From Tubulanus polymorphus (lineage: Eukaryota; Nemertea; Palaeonemertea; Tubulaniformes; Tubulanidae), in the NCBI RefSeq assembly GCF_964204645.1, contig NC_134028.1, forward strand, positions 7,421,001 to 7,485,000: DNA of 64,000 nucleotides. The letters run 5' to 3'. How positions within the stretch are numbered: the stretch's first letter is position 1; every line of letters begins with the position of its first letter. Below are positions 11,999-25,640 of this stretch, piece by piece. The translations under genes and the position numbers were made by a program. The notes beneath the pieces were generated by a model. It was given only the letters and a program-made list of their open reading frames with translations. It ran no database searches and was not told the origin of the DNA.

Positions 11999-14059
11999 AA
12001 AAAGTTTGACAATGCCGTACGCGAGTTGCTTAAATATAAACGCCTATCTCTTACGTCCATGTCTCGGCAAAAACATGAATCGTGTGATGTCATCGTTCAA
12101 TATCGATTATTAATGCAGTTTATGCAGATATTTATCACCGCGTCATTCGGGTGTTCGCGTTACTATATCGCTGAAGCCCGCGTATATCGCTAAATTCAAC
12201 TTATTGAAAACGTATCCATGCGTCCGATGCCGTGTAGAGTTAATGAAAGACCGGCGGAAAAACTGATAACGCGATAAAGAACAGCGCGCACGTCACACGG
12301 CAGGAAGCTCGACCGCTCGTAAAAGAGGAAATTTAATTTACGAACTCCATTGACAGAATGATATAACTCGCAGCTTATTGCGTTGCTGATAACGCAACCC
12401 GACTACGATGTTCTACGGTGACCAGATCTAAGGCAGGACGCGTCTTAATTTGAATTAAACCGGAATTTGATGGAAGCGATATGTAAATTCATTCATCCAT
12501 CGGGTTTCGTTTTGCATAGAACGTGTTAACCAGTGGCAAGAAAGTTACGTTCTGATGGGGAATATTTAAAAACATCCTAAGCTCACTTTGGTGCTGAGGA
12601 GAATTATCTCCTATATTGACTAATATTACAAAACTATATTGTTACTATGGAATCATGTCAACAATGCACGATCACAATCAAAAGAATTTGTTAGGTGCAG
12701 CCATTCGAGGCTAAAATGGCCTTAAAACTACTTATCAAGATCAGGATCAGATGAAATTATCATGTCGCATGAAAGAACTATAAACGTGACGATGGTAGAA
12801 CTATATATTTATATCGTGATTTAAGTTTAGGTTGGCGGACCGTCTGAAAAAGCGCAAAACCGAAAACAATCATCATAACTTATGTAAGAACCGCGCGATT
12901 TTAAAATCGAGCCGGCCAATACTGCCAGAATCCAGTCCCCAACTAACGATTAACGAACTAAGCACCGAGGCGCAGTGACCAGTACGGCCCCTAAGGCTCT
13001 CACTGTTACCTTCGTTTAACTATACTTTATTTTTCTTCGCTGTCAACATTCATGTAAATGTAAGTCAAATAAATGAAAAATGAATCTTTATTTATTAACG
13101 GACAAGTTTCAGGACGCTATATCGTGTTTCATTCGGAGGTTATCGTGATTTTCTTCCTGACGGCAAAGATAGTAAACATATTAGGTGCCTACGAGACCGT
13201 CGTAAAAACCCATAAAACCGCTTTGATATCTCGACGTATCGTTTCGTATGAGCGAAGTATCGTAAAGCCCGTACGAACATTTTAGATGGCAAAGATTCTT
13301 ATCAAATAAGCCGAGATATTCTACAGAGCGTATTACACTAGGCGAGATATCGTTTTATGATGGTTTGATGTTCGGCCGCAGTCGGTGCGCCGATAAACCG
13401 GACGACACGTAGCGATTTTACTTATTTTGGGCTCGCGTCAATGACACACACACACACACACACGCACGTCATCATCGGCGTCAGGTGCTCGTGGAAGCGA
13501 AGACTTACATAGATTGTAGCGCAGTAGCAATTTGATTAAAATCTCATTCTAAATTGAATCTAAAACATAAACTGTGTACAGCCTCTATCGCTACTAGTAA
13601 TTACGCGCTGATTAAAGCGCTAAATGAACTGATATGAAATTAGATTAAGGAAGATTTCATTCGGCAAACAGCATACATTGATTGCGCGGGGAGATTAATT
13701 TGTTCAATAATCGAATTCTACGCGCGTCTATAAATGACCCGATGATTTATGGTGTTTTAGCGCTAGAACCCGTCATGTTTCCAGCGTAGAACGATATCTC
13801 ATAGAATTTCTCAATATTTCATGGTTACTGCGTTGTTAACACGTTTTCGGTATTTCGAGCGGTTGTATCTCAAACTTACAAAGTATACGATTCCAAGATG
13901 ATTTCTGTCACTGTTTATCGATGGTTAGATTGAAGGCGACAATGCATGCTAATCCCTTATGGCATGGCAATCGCCAAGTTCGCTATAGCAGGCTTTAATC
14001 GTCACTGGGTCTTCTGCGCATAAATCATCTAAATCTTGAATTTTACTACGAAATCATCA
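11999..14059. other. Gene-free stretch with (AC)10
   Basis: No gene recognised. A perfect (AC)10 microsatellite lies at about 13444-13463. The region 13073-13300 has one 70-codon frame with no recognisable domain. Confidence 0.4.
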
Positions 14060-14757
14060 ATGGGGAATACCCACAATGCCACTGTGGTAATCGAGGATCC
14101 ACCAGGTGTCGCTAGTACATAGTTGGTCGATGCGTTTGATTTATTCTACACTTCAATTAAATCTAAATGAACTTTTCTCTTAATTGTATCAACTACTTAT
14201 CGAGACTACACCGATATCGAGTAGAAAAATGAAAGTATTGTATATTTGGTGGATGCTGTGATAATGTATGGATTTTGGAGTCTAAAAAGTTTTTTTTTAG
14301 TATATATGACTTTATTTGACAAAAGAATTATAATGTTAAAGGTTTGCTCAGGTACAAAGTACATTAATAGCAACACCATAATAATAATTGCTAACAAGAA
14401 AGGGGTCAAGTCATGTACATTATTAAAATATAGATACATAAAATTGAGAGAACATAAGAGAGAAAATAAAACGATAACAATAACAACAGTGGTAAAAAAA
14501 CAATTTAAAAAAAAAGAAAATAAAATTAATAAAGGAAAGAAAACAATTGTCGGTTAAGTGTACTGGTGGTTATGTATAAATCTTGCAGTATTCCGAATGA
14601 CTAGAGTTAATGTTAAATGAATGAAAAGTTAGAGTCGCCAAATAGTAGTCTAAAAAGTCAGTACAAAGTTTATTGAAAATTAATTTATTTTGACAACGGA
14701 AGACCTACTGCCCGTCACGCCATCTGGTGGGATAGCTGGATTTGCGGGTTCCCCATT
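14060..14757 (+). mobile_element. MITE family D, copy 1, split by an insertion
   Basis: The ends are inverted: CAATGGGGAATACCC on the left and GCGGGTTCCCCATT on the right. The interior includes CACTGTGGTAATCGAGGAT, GAACTTTTCTCTTAA, ACTACACCGATATCGAG and TTTTGACAACGGAAGACCTA. The intact copy at 47690-48013 (minus strand) shows the same blocks in order without the interruption at 14290-14646. Without the insert and one target duplicate this copy is about 330 bp, close to 324 bp for the other. No coding capacity. No superfamily is assigned, since the element's own target duplication is not clear. Confidence 0.8.
14290..14646 (-). mobile_element. Poly(A)-tailed retroposed fragment inside MITE D
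   Basis: This 357-bp insert is flanked by perfect 11-bp duplications of AGTCTAAAAAG (14279-14289 and 14647-14657). On the minus strand it ends in AAATAAAGTCATATATACT followed by nine A residues: a polyadenylation signal and tail. These are the marks of LINE-driven target-primed insertion. The body is T-rich on that strand, as in a LINE 3' UTR. A 5'-truncated LINE tail is likeliest; a processed transcript of a host gene is the alternative. The frames at 14206-14439 (-) and 14246-14557 (+) cross its border and are not genes. Confidence 0.85.
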
Positions 14758-16654
14758 ATGACAACAAGGAAGAAATCTGTTGTGGCTCGTTTCAAAGTTC
14801 AAATGTGATCCGAATCGAATTTTTGAGGAGCTTTAGTCGCGCGTTCACTGGAGGAATATATCTTACTTTGCTAGTATCCTACAAGTTTGAATAGGACAAC
14901 CTTAACCTTTGATTGAAAAATTGCCATGTAATGAATGAGGCACTCATCTATCTTTCGATTAGTTATCTTATATCGGAAGTAATTCTCGACATGATTGGCA
15001 TTACCTCCCACCCGAAGACGGAACAATTTTTTTTTCTAGTCGGCGCAAGGACTTCACTTGTAACTTAAAGATTTTCTTCAGATAAATAAATCCCTTCACT
15101 AGTCACGTAACGATCGGACGATTTGCGAGGGTAATTAATCTTGTTTTTATCATCAGTAAACTCGGAGAGGTTTTATAAAATATATCGGATTTAATTCTAA
15201 GCATTTCTCGTTGTAATCTTTCGGCGATTAATCAAGCTATGTAGGCTGAAGACAAGTGTATAAGCAAATAAATAAATGAACCGAGTCTAGACGTACAAAC
15301 ACTAATATGCGATGTAACGATATTTTCTTTTATTCGCGCGCGCGCGCGCGAAGTGTCGAATCCGAAAAAACGAACCGTTTCGCGTATATCATTAATCAAC
15401 GCCATTCACGAATCGGAATATACGTAACTGAAACGACGAATTCGTTAAATTCATCGTTTTATCCGCGCTAGGAGTATACACAAACTCGCACTCGTTTTCC
15501 GTTTAAAAAAACCCACGAAATCCTCCCCGTATATGACGACACCAATTAGACCGCGATAAAGTTTATAAGCGTGCATTTCTATTGTCAGGAGACGATAATT
15601 TCCGGCAACTTTTTTCCGTCTTCGCAGAGAGCCTGAACTGTCGCATTTCATGTTTAAAAGTGGATGCATACTGTTATTATATATTGTAAGTGCAGCGAAG
15701 TATTCCCATCATTAGCCATATACATTAAGTACATTTCTCAAAAAATTCTACAAAAAAAACACTCCACTGACTTGTTATTTATCTATGTATAAGATACTCG
15801 TCTATGATTGATATATCGTATGTCAGGCAGGTCTAAAATCCATTAATTTGCGCGTACTTATAAGACTTATAAGATTCGAGCAGCGACAAACAATGCAAAT
15901 ATTGCGGGCACCGCTAAACAATTTGAGAGACGAACTCGTGCCGATCGATAAAGATGATGGAATTAAACTTCATGACCTTCTTTATAAAGAGCTTGCTCCG
16001 TGAGAACTGACAATATGTGTCAAACCATTACAATAGACGCCGTGAAGTTATTTTTCGGCAATTATACGACATTTTCTAACACGAATTCACCGTTAAGAAA
16101 TCGATTGTAGAACCTCTTCAGCAGCCGAGATTTTGCGCTTTAATTGTCAGGTATGTTGCTGTGTATCGACTAGCATATCATACGCTGGTGGTCGTCGTCT
16201 ATTATCATTCGCAGACTTATACAACCAACGGTGGCGATTAACTGCAATCACGCTTCGCTTATTTTTATGCAGAAACTGGAATTTCATTAAAATAGACTTA
16301 AAATGCGAGCGTTAGATAAAAGAGCTTGAAATCCAATTTAGATTTTCGTGCATCATCGTTCGTTATTTGTTGAATTTGAATGAACTTACACGGTGTATTC
16401 ATATACAAGAGTACAGCGCGGCAGACGATGCTTGAAAAGAACGCAACGGAATTTCTTCCCTTGCTAATAATTACCCTATTTCTACGCCGATATATCGTAT
16501 GGAATTTGAAAATGCTATGGGACTTCGACTCTGGGCACTTTTTACCCTGGTGTTTACGCAGTTTTAGTTGATAGTTGATAGGTCGCTCATATGGAACTGG
16601 CCCCGGAGTAGGAACATAAAGGTGACATGGTGCCTTATATACTTCAATACTGTT
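14758..16654. other. Gene-free stretch with a (CG)8 tract
   Basis: No gene recognised. An alternating (CG)8 run lies at about 15335-15350, a potential Z-DNA former and notable in an AT-rich setting. Otherwise only chance frames. Confidence 0.4.
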
Positions 16655-16870
16655 AACAGGGGTGCATCAAGCTAAGCGCCCCCTTTTTGCCAAGATGACA
16701 TTTTCATAACCTGCCTTAAGAAAGCTACATACAGTGGCCATTTCTTTTGTTCTGAAATCACTAGATACTCAGAAAATGATCTATTCTTTCAAAATTTCAT
16801 TGGGGCCTCCCTAAAACACTGTAAAGGTCTTTGCGTTAACGATGCTCGCGTTCATGAAACCAAGTACATG
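16655..16870 (+). repeat. Dispersed repeat family F, copy 1
   Basis: It contains GCCAAGATGACATTTTCA, AACCTGCCTTAAGAAAG, CAGTGGCCATTTCTTTTG, TAGATACTCAGAAAATGATC and a GATGCTCGCGTT block. The same blocks occur in the same order at 19695-19925. Unclassified and non-coding. Confidence 0.6.
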
Positions 16871-17380
16871 TTGACAACTAAATTTCGGAATTTTGCCCAA
16901 AAATTCCGGGATCTGCCCGTGGTTGAAGTGATTCAGAATGTGATGATTGCAATATAACCATCAATTATCTTATCTTCTATTCATGCGGGATTTCAGGCCG
17001 AACAGGGTTCAATCTATCTCAATCAAATGTTTGATAAAAAAGGCTTCAGTTTTTATAACTGTCACTGTATCAGTATATTTTCTAGATTTCAAATTGATGA
17101 TGCTGGCTGGCAATATTACGAACTTACCTTCTGTAGCTAAAGAACCTATCTAATCGTGGCCACTTTTTCACACGTTAACTGAAAGAAAGATTTAGAAACA
17201 TATTTTAGTAACGTGACAAGGTTTGTCGTATTGAACAGGAATTTATAAGATCATTCCCAAAATCTTGCGGTTTAAGGTGTCTATGACTGAGTCTACACAT
17301 GGAAATATGGGAAATATAACTCCAGCCTGTAAACCTAGTCAAATTATTACTCAAAGGTTATAGTGATAGTTATTTGATAT

Positions 17381-17620
17381 CTCCCTTTTCACTGTGATAC
17401 AATGTTCAACGCGGAGCTTTCCATTAAATCATTATCATCACCCCCAGCCCATAACTCAAACAATCTATCAGATCAGTCATCTCTTCCTGGGGAGAACTAA
17501 AATCCGAGCAGCCGCTAGGCGCTCAGAAGTCGTCTTTCAGACTAGGTACTCATTTAGTCGAAGTCGAATTCGAAGAGAGGTAATAAGTCGAACGCTCTAT
17601 TACCGCTCGCCCACGCCGCT
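17381..17620 (-). mobile_element. tRNA-headed SINE, copy 2 (damaged head)
   Basis: The minus strand begins GGCGTGGGCGAGCGGTAATAG (A-box-like). The segment that should hold the B box is deleted or diverged. The middle GCGGCTGCTCGGATTTTAG and the tail GGAAAGCTCCGCGTTGAACA match the other copies. The 121-codon plus-strand frame at 17394-17759 lies mostly in this element and is not a gene. Confidence 0.7.
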
Positions 17621-18086
17621 CGCTCGCTTTGGAACCTCATTATTTTTTTTTCGATTAAATAAACGTCGTTGTGGTTTTTTTTCTCGATTAAATAACATAC
17701 GTTCTCGTGATCCACCTGTGGCGATCATATATTCAATAATTTCAAATTGTTATATCTAAACCGATGATAGATGTCTCTTTTTCAATTTGTTTAGGAACCA
17801 TCACCGTATAGTTTCCAGACATAAAATGAATTAGTTCCGAGAGATGTATTATTTTCTAATTCGTTTTTTCCACTAATTGGACATTAGTTCCCGGTATATT
17901 AAACATTAGTGCCGACATTGTGCCTGGGATGAAACCAGATGAAATTACATTACGCAATATAGACACGCGGACGCAAACCAACAAAACCGTCGGAAACAAA
18001 AATTCAAATTTTCATCGTTTTAAAAATCGGCCGTTATGGCGTCGAATATTCGATCCAGTATATGTCAAGTGTAAACGCTAAAAACC

Positions 18087-18213
<127 letters not shown>

Positions 18214-19694
18214 ACGAATTCACATGGATTTGAATCGGATGTTGTCGTTGAATGCGCGAATGATTTAATGATTCCGCACAATGGAATGGGAAAATGTATA
18301 TCTGGTCGAGAACCGGACGCGACGTTGATACGTACCTACCTACAAGGATCAGTAAGCTGAATATGAAAATATGAAATTCAAATGTTGTACTTGTTTTTGG
18401 AATATGTCAGTTGGGGCCCGTGCGGGGGTAGCGAACGAACCCCCTATAATTTTCAAAGTGCACTACAAAAAGTCAGTGTCAAAAGATTCGAGTCAAGATT
18501 TTTCGAAATTTGGAAACATTTTCATGTTTTTTGCCCCTTTTTACGGTGAAAAAGTGCCCTTTTTCATGATATAGAACTGCCCCTCCAAAAAGCTCGAAAC
18601 GGGCCTGCTGTTAATGAATATGCTGAAACGGGACTGTTTGTTCTTAGTTTTTCAATTATGAATCACGATTTCTTCCCCCTTTATTCGCAGACGATACAAA
18701 GATAGAGAGAGCCGACTACAGTGCGTTTTATCGCCATACACCGAACGCTACTCATCCGCTTTTATGAAACCGCAAAATCAAGAATCAAACGAGTAAAATT
18801 TGAAATTCAGATCAGGACATCGTGCTTTGTGCGCGTTACGCGGGGAATTGAATTTCCGACGTTATTTTCAGGTTTTGCAAGATTTATGAATGCCAAACGT
18901 TGCGCGGAGAAATATAAGAAAAAGAGCGCGGCGCAGGAGACAACGAGCAGAAAGATAGTGAGAAAAAAGCTGAAAAGAATTTCATTCGGCGCAGCGACGA
19001 TAGCGCGTGACGTTAAAGCATGTAGATTTAAATCGTTACGCCGTATAGTAGAATGTTCGTTCAATATGAAATAACAATATTTCAAAACGTGTATTTCATA
19101 ACGCGCGATACACGAAGTTTATTCAGTTCTTATCACGCCATTACTTACGTCGGCTACGTGACTTTTCGTATTTCGAACCGAAATGAAGAATATGATAAAC
19201 TGAAATATGCCGAGTTAATGTCTACACGCTTCTATCTAGGCACACGTTACACTACTCTGTATACTGGTGACATACGGTTCGAGTTTAGATTTCATGTCTG
19301 ATGAACAAATTCAAATTTCAGACGATAAATCGTTATGGGTTTCTCGGTACGAACCGGGTTTTTTTGTGATATTAGATATCGTTGATGTTCGTAATCTCGG
19401 GGATCTGCGCAGACACGATTGGCTGATAGTATAGATTTAACTGGTAAATCGAGATATCCATAAACGGTATAAAAAAGCAACAAAACTGATATGATATGGG
19501 ATTTTATCGGTGGAAAATGATTTGATCAACGATGCTTGGAAATAAAACACGCACAAAACGGGAGATCATTAAGTGCTAGTTTTAAGTCAAAATCAGTTGC
19601 TTTTCTCAATAATTCCAATTATAATTCATATTTTACCTAAAATTGTGGGAATTGTGAGTTAATTTTGGGCAACAAAACTGAATTCCAAAACATT
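18214..19694. other. Gene-free stretch
   Basis: The part at 18400-18610, with runs such as TTTTTTGCCCC and AAAGTGCCC, looks like a decayed transposon 3' UTR but I found no second copy. Frames at 18721-19074 (+, basic residues) and 18807-19085 (-) overlap each other and show no domain. Confidence 0.35.
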
Positions 19695-19925
19695 TGCAGG
19701 GTGGATCTTAGCGGACCAAAGCACCCTTCTCCTTCTGTTTTAGCCAAGATGAAATTTCCAAACCTGGCTTGAGAAAGTTATACACACACACTGGCAAAAT
19801 ATTACCGGTGATTTTGTTTAAGAATCAATCTAGATGCTCAAGAAATGATCGATTTTTACAAAAATCTTATACCCCATCGGTTAGCACCCACTTTGCATCT
19901 ACGGCGCTCGTGGTTACGTATAACG
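19695..19925 (+). repeat. Dispersed repeat family F, copy 2
   Basis: It shares AGCCAAGATGAAATTTCCA, AACCTGGCTTGAGAAAGTTA, TAGATGCTCAAGAAATGATC and GGCGCTCGTGG with the copy at 16655. Identity is moderate, pointing to an old family. Confidence 0.6.
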
Positions 19926-20940
19926 TGTATACAACAGATCCTCCCACTTCTTGAATTTTTCCAAATCGACGATTGACCAGCAAGACCTGCTACGAATATA
20001 CCCCGTGTTTATTTCAATAATTGACTTGAATCCTACACTGGACGTAGGACCAGAAATAGCTAGGACTGACCGCGCAACCGATATTCGTATTCACAACAAG
20101 GAAAAATTCAGCCCGAATTCGTGCATGTAACAAAACCTAGATGAAAGATCTTGAGCAATCTGATCTGCGTCATACGGTTCAATGGCTGGCTGGGTGCTGC
20201 TTTCTGCATGCTACTGTTGATTAGCGTCATGGCCTCGCTTATGGGAAGTTTAATGACACACCGGCTACTTCATCAGTGTACGTTTAGCTAACCGAATTTT
20301 CGCTGGCGGACAATTAATTTAACGAAAGAAGCAAAAGAACGCTACGACTCGTTAGCGTAGACAGAGCGGCCGAACTTGACAGCTTAATTTCAGCCGCGGT
20401 CTCGCGTTTCGCCTTCATCGACCCTGGCGAAGCATGCAACATATAGATCAAAGATTACATTATTTCTAACTTCGTTATACGGTATATAGAGAATGGCATC
20501 TAATTCGAACGGAAAACCTGGAACACAATATTACATTGACCTTCGGGACAGGCCATGGTATTCGACGGGTTTTTCATTTCCCGTGAAAGACCGATTGGTC
20601 TAACGATACTCGTCCATTATAAGATGAATTGAACTTTGGCATTTTTCAATTATTTGACTCTATTTTCGTATTTATCTCACGGACAGGCAACTGAGTTCAA
20701 CGAAAAACAAAGGAGAACATTTGAACCCACACAGGTTATATGCTATTTACCAAGGTCTCGTTTTAACAATTCATATAAATCTAAACAACTTTCCTATTGT
20801 AAATGCGACGGTCCTTCGATGTTGACACTACCAACGAGATCGCGGGGAACGACAATAAAATTTGTCAGATCTCTTTTTGTTTTTCGTCGCTAACCGCGGG
20901 CCCCAGTCGTTTATGCACGAGCGATGAAACGTTTACCCTC

Positions 20941-21588
<648 letters not shown>

Positions 21589-22574
21589 GTGACACACGTT
21601 AGTGAAGCGTGTACACATTTTCTTTTTTTTCCCAGAGAAAATATGCTTATATATATACTTATTTCTCTAACCGAGGGGCGAAATATGTGTATGATTCTCT
21701 TTTCATTCCCGTCGTCAGCTCATTTTTTCAGTTCATCGTATCGTAAATGTAAAATATTCACGTACATTTCTAGACGGTTATGAGACATGTCTGGACTCGA
21801 CGAGAAGTTTTGGCCACAAATTGATCGACGAAGTTAACGCTATGATAATGATCAGGAGTTCTCTGAGCGTCTCGACGGACTGGCCAAGCGTCTCGCTAAA
21901 TATCGCTAACCGATATTGGCTATCTCGTCTCGGCGGATGAGTCAATGAAAATCCGACCAGACGCTTACCGCTTATATATAGCGAACGATCGTCGTCGCGG
22001 ACGTATAAAAAAAGCTGCGGTAAACGATCGTACCGCGCGACACATTGTTCTGATTCGTAACGTGTATCTTACTAATGATTCAATCGCAACAAATCCATCG
22101 GCGACTCGAGCACAAAGTGATGTTTATTGAGTTAGTATAGAAGTCGTGGATACACATCCCACGAGGCGCCGTAGCGCTACTTGCCGAAGAAATGTCATTA
22201 CCAGCGAATTACTTTTCATAGCTCCGGTTAGCCAAAGGCTATATCTCTTATTCGGAGAAGAAGATAGTTCCCCTGGCTTTTTGCGTAGTTTTCGTCCCGG
22301 TGTAAGCTGTCAGAACTTGCGTAAACGCATTATTCCCAATCTCGGCGAGTTAATGGCGAAGAAGAAAATCGAATTTTTCCGCGCTTTTAGGCATTTTATG
22401 GGTCTCATCAGCTGAATCAATAGTGTAAGTGTAAGGGAACTTCGTCGGCTTCTAGTGCCAGCGATGTATTCAAAAGAGAACGGTACACGCGGATTGTACT
22501 ATAGATAGGTCGTACAGAAGGCGCGCGATTTAGAAAAAAAACAAATGTATCTGTTTTGTATATAGCTGTTTTTA
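21589..22574. other. Gene-free stretch
   Basis: Nothing recognised beyond short chance frames; CpG-containing words are common. Confidence 0.4.
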
Positions 22575-22807
22575 TGAGGCTAAACAAAAATGACACCTTG
22601 TTTCTCCGCAGCAGCCGGGTCATTTTTGTAAGATGTGATAAATTTGTAAATCATTTCATTTCTATAGCTGCCGGGTCTGTTATTATAAAATTGATCACGA
22701 TTTTTAAAAAAAAGTAATGTGTAAGGCAGAAAGGCGGCCGGCCGGGTCAACTTTTAAGCTCAGCAGAGCGTAGAAACTAGGTATCAATTTTGTTAGCCTA
22801 AACTTAC
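22575..22807 (-). repeat. Dispersed repeat family E, copy 1
   Basis: The minus strand carries AGGCTAACAAAATTGATACC, GAGCTTAAAAGTTGACCCGG, AACAGACCCGGCAGCTATAG and GTGTCATTTTTGTTTAGCC. The same order is found at 31808 (+) and 55572 (+). The consensus is about 230 bp, with several GACCCGGC words, and is non-coding. Confidence 0.7.
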
Positions 22808-23003
22808 TGTTAGAATTGTTGATTTTGAAACATGAATTCTTAAGATCATCAGGATAATCCTTAAGATTATAATGAAGGAGTGTCGATATATAAATGTTGA
22901 CAAATAAACTCCGAAAAACTGGGTGAAAGAATCAAAGAAAGTCTAGTAGATTGACTTTTAAGAACTCCAAAAGAACGATGAATCGACGTAGATTGTTAAA
23001 CAA

Positions 23004-23076
23004 TGAGTTAGGAGTCCTGTGTATTATTACGTTTTCAAACTTTGACAACGTAATAATACACAGGACTCCTAACTCA
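23004..23076. repeat. Perfect 30-bp inverted repeat (hairpin)
   Basis: The arm 23004-23033 is the exact reverse complement of 23047-23076, with a 13-nt loop. The arms contain TTAGGAGTCCTGTGTATTA. Such a 73-nt perfect hairpin is too regular for chance. It could be a recent inverted duplication, the core of a tiny MITE, or a precursor for small RNA; perfect pairing is unlike most animal miRNA precursors, which carry bulges. No second copy was found in the window. Confidence 0.9.
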
Positions 23077-24559
23077 GAGTTAACTCTAAACTCACAACAG
23101 TGTGGAACTGGACTCTTCGATTTGTGCCGCTCAGATGCTTATTGTCTCATTACCCCGTGCGGCAGACGCGCTGAAAAATCGGGTTGAAGACAATTTCCGA
23201 TGTGCACGTTTTTTTCGGATGAAATTACAAACATTGAAAGTATACGCAATCAAAAATAAGCAATTCGGTTTTATTGATCGAACCGGGCCGGAAATACAAA
23301 TATTGCGAGTTTCCTCGTAATGAACATCGTATAAAAAATAAGCAATATCTGGAATGCTTTTGAAGAGCCAATCATCACTGGAAATGACAGTGGAATCGCG
23401 CGCAAAAAGTCATCGCTTACGGTGGTCATTAACCTGGCTTTTGCTTTTACATTTCGTCTACTTTTCAAAAACAAGTCGGGCGTCCTATGATTTCGAGCCG
23501 TTTTACTGAATCCGCATTCGTTTACTCCGTATTCAGATGGCTTTGTTTCTAGCCTAGAAAAAAAATTACTGATAAGAAAAGTATACAGCGGCAGGTGAGT
23601 TTTTTTAGGTCATTGTCAACTGATGCCCTTTGGAGGTCTCGATAAGACCTGCGTTTTATGTTGTGCTAGAATAAACCTTTCTCGATGACGGTCAACTCAG
23701 GTCAAGCCAACTCGGTGAAACATTTGCGGTACCAAGTATAAAGCCTATATTCGTTTACTTCGTGTAAAGTGTATTTGCAAAGAACAAAATGAATAGATTA
23801 CAACGTACAAAATAGTGACGCGCTGTCCGGAGCCTGTCTGACGGATTTATACCTTTCGGCAAACTAGACACCTATTCAGAGCAGAGGACAGAAAGAACTC
23901 GTCCAAGGTTGTCGTTGTAATGTAAGGATGTAAAAATTAGTTTACATCGCGGAGTTGTCGATTGCCTTGAAGTGACGTACGTCGACAAAATCCCGTGGAC
24001 ATGATTAACTAATGCTATACCTCTTTGATTAACCAAATCTCGCTAGCGCAGAAGAAATGTTCCCCTTTCAGTAATTTGCTTGCATTTCCTCGAGCGATTT
24101 CGAAGAGTTCATTCATGGCCGCTACCGTCTTCGCTGCTATTCGGTCACGTCACCAGTCGTTAACGATACGAGGGTGGGGCACTTTATGGACGTGGGCTGT
24201 GTAATTTATTAACAAGGTTTCCCCGTATAGCCTTTACCCCGCCTGACCTCTAAAACCACGGAAATAGAGTGGATTGAATAAAACAACTGTTACATGGCTC
24301 GAACGTCATTTTTCCAATATATTGCGATATTCTGCAGGGTTATTCTAGGATTTGTATGGGAAATTTGTACGGCCCATCACCAAGAACCTTAGAGTAGATT
24401 GTTGAGTGGAGGTAGATCACTGAAGAAACAACCACTTCCAGGACGGTCCCCGATTTGTCTATATTATTCTACTTCGAAATCACCTACTCGCGCACTCTTA
24501 TTTGAACCATGGTAGCAGCTTACACACAGTAGACTAAGACACTTAAGTCGGGACCCTTA
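23077..24559. other. Gene-free stretch
   Basis: No gene or repeat copy recognised; only frames under 75 codons. Confidence 0.4.
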
Positions 24560-24690
24560 AAATGACTTGAGTTATATCCGAGATGGATATTACGTATTTC
24601 ATGTATAGTGACACAGAAAATATCTCAAAGAAGCACCAGTTAAAAAGGATCCGACTCGGACAGAGTCTACTGTATATACCGCCACCCTGA
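24560..24690. repeat. Repeat family H fragment
   Basis: It holds GATCCGACTCGGACAGAGTCTACTGTAT and, upstream, TGACTTGAGTTATATC. Near-identical phrasing (GATCCGACTTGGGCGAAGTCTACTGTTT) occurs at about 45654-45684. A dispersed, unclassified repeat. Confidence 0.5.
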
Positions 24691-25291
24691 ATCTGCGGAC
24701 CCGGACATCAACAGTGAACGTTGCCAAGGCGAAGATTTAGAAACCCATAGATCTACGCTAAATGAAACAAGCAATCTCCGTAAATCACCAATAATCTCTT
24801 ATTTATGACCGGCGATACGTCGACATTTTTACCATCCCTGATGAAGATCAAAACCTCGCGCCGAAAACGTGTGATCTATTGCGAGTTTTATTGTGATTGG
24901 TGTAACTTAACTGCAACGCCAGCATATGTGAGCGTAATGACGTCTTCGGAACATATCTCACGCGAAAGCCAATCAACTTTCAATTAAATTCAGAATCTGT
25001 TTTATAATCTCGATGGATTCGTAGTTATTTCTCTTACATTCCCATACGATCATAAAATACATATATACAAGTTTCCAACGCATTTTATGAATTTCGTGTC
25101 GATTAATCAAAATTAAAAACTCGGGGCAAAAAGTGGCAGTCTAAGCAATAATAGTCATAAATACGGCTGATTAAAGAAGTCAGGCGATCGCGTTCGAATC
25201 CCATTATTTATTTCCAGCGCAGTACAAATAGTTGTATAAACCCTTTTTCAGTGAATCGGTCAATTTGCGGTCATAGTCGTCTTATCGTTTT

Positions 25292-25640
25292 TGACGCTGT
25301 AAAAACAATATTGTTTTCGTACATTAATAACTACTTTTCCTTATCTAACGGGCGGTGTGTGAGTCAAAGTGCACTACGTCATCAATATTGGCGTTGCAAA
25401 ATAACAATTACGATTGTGAATTTTGGCGTTTGTTTTGTAATGAAATACATTTCATAACTCTTATTTTCTATTTGATAAATTCTTATGTCTTTTTGAGTAC
25501 TTTGAATTTTGAGTGGATGTGCCCTACGTCATCAGTATTGGTTAGACTGGTTGCCAATCAATTCAATTAAAATTTCGATGTATTGAAATTCAATTTTTCT
25601 TGATCCTTAATATTTCATCATATCATTCATTGTCATAACA
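25292..25640 (+). repeat. Dispersed repeat family A, copy 4
   Basis: It starts TGACGCTGTAAAAACAATATTG and includes AGTGCACTACGTCATCAATA, TTGGCGTTGCAAAATAAC and GTGAATTTTGGCG. The second block, GATGTGCCCTACGTCATCAG, is followed by GACTGGTTGCCAATCAATTC and CTTGATCCTTAATATTTC. The two internal TACGTCATCA blocks are about 155 bp apart, as in the other full copies. Confidence 0.8.
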
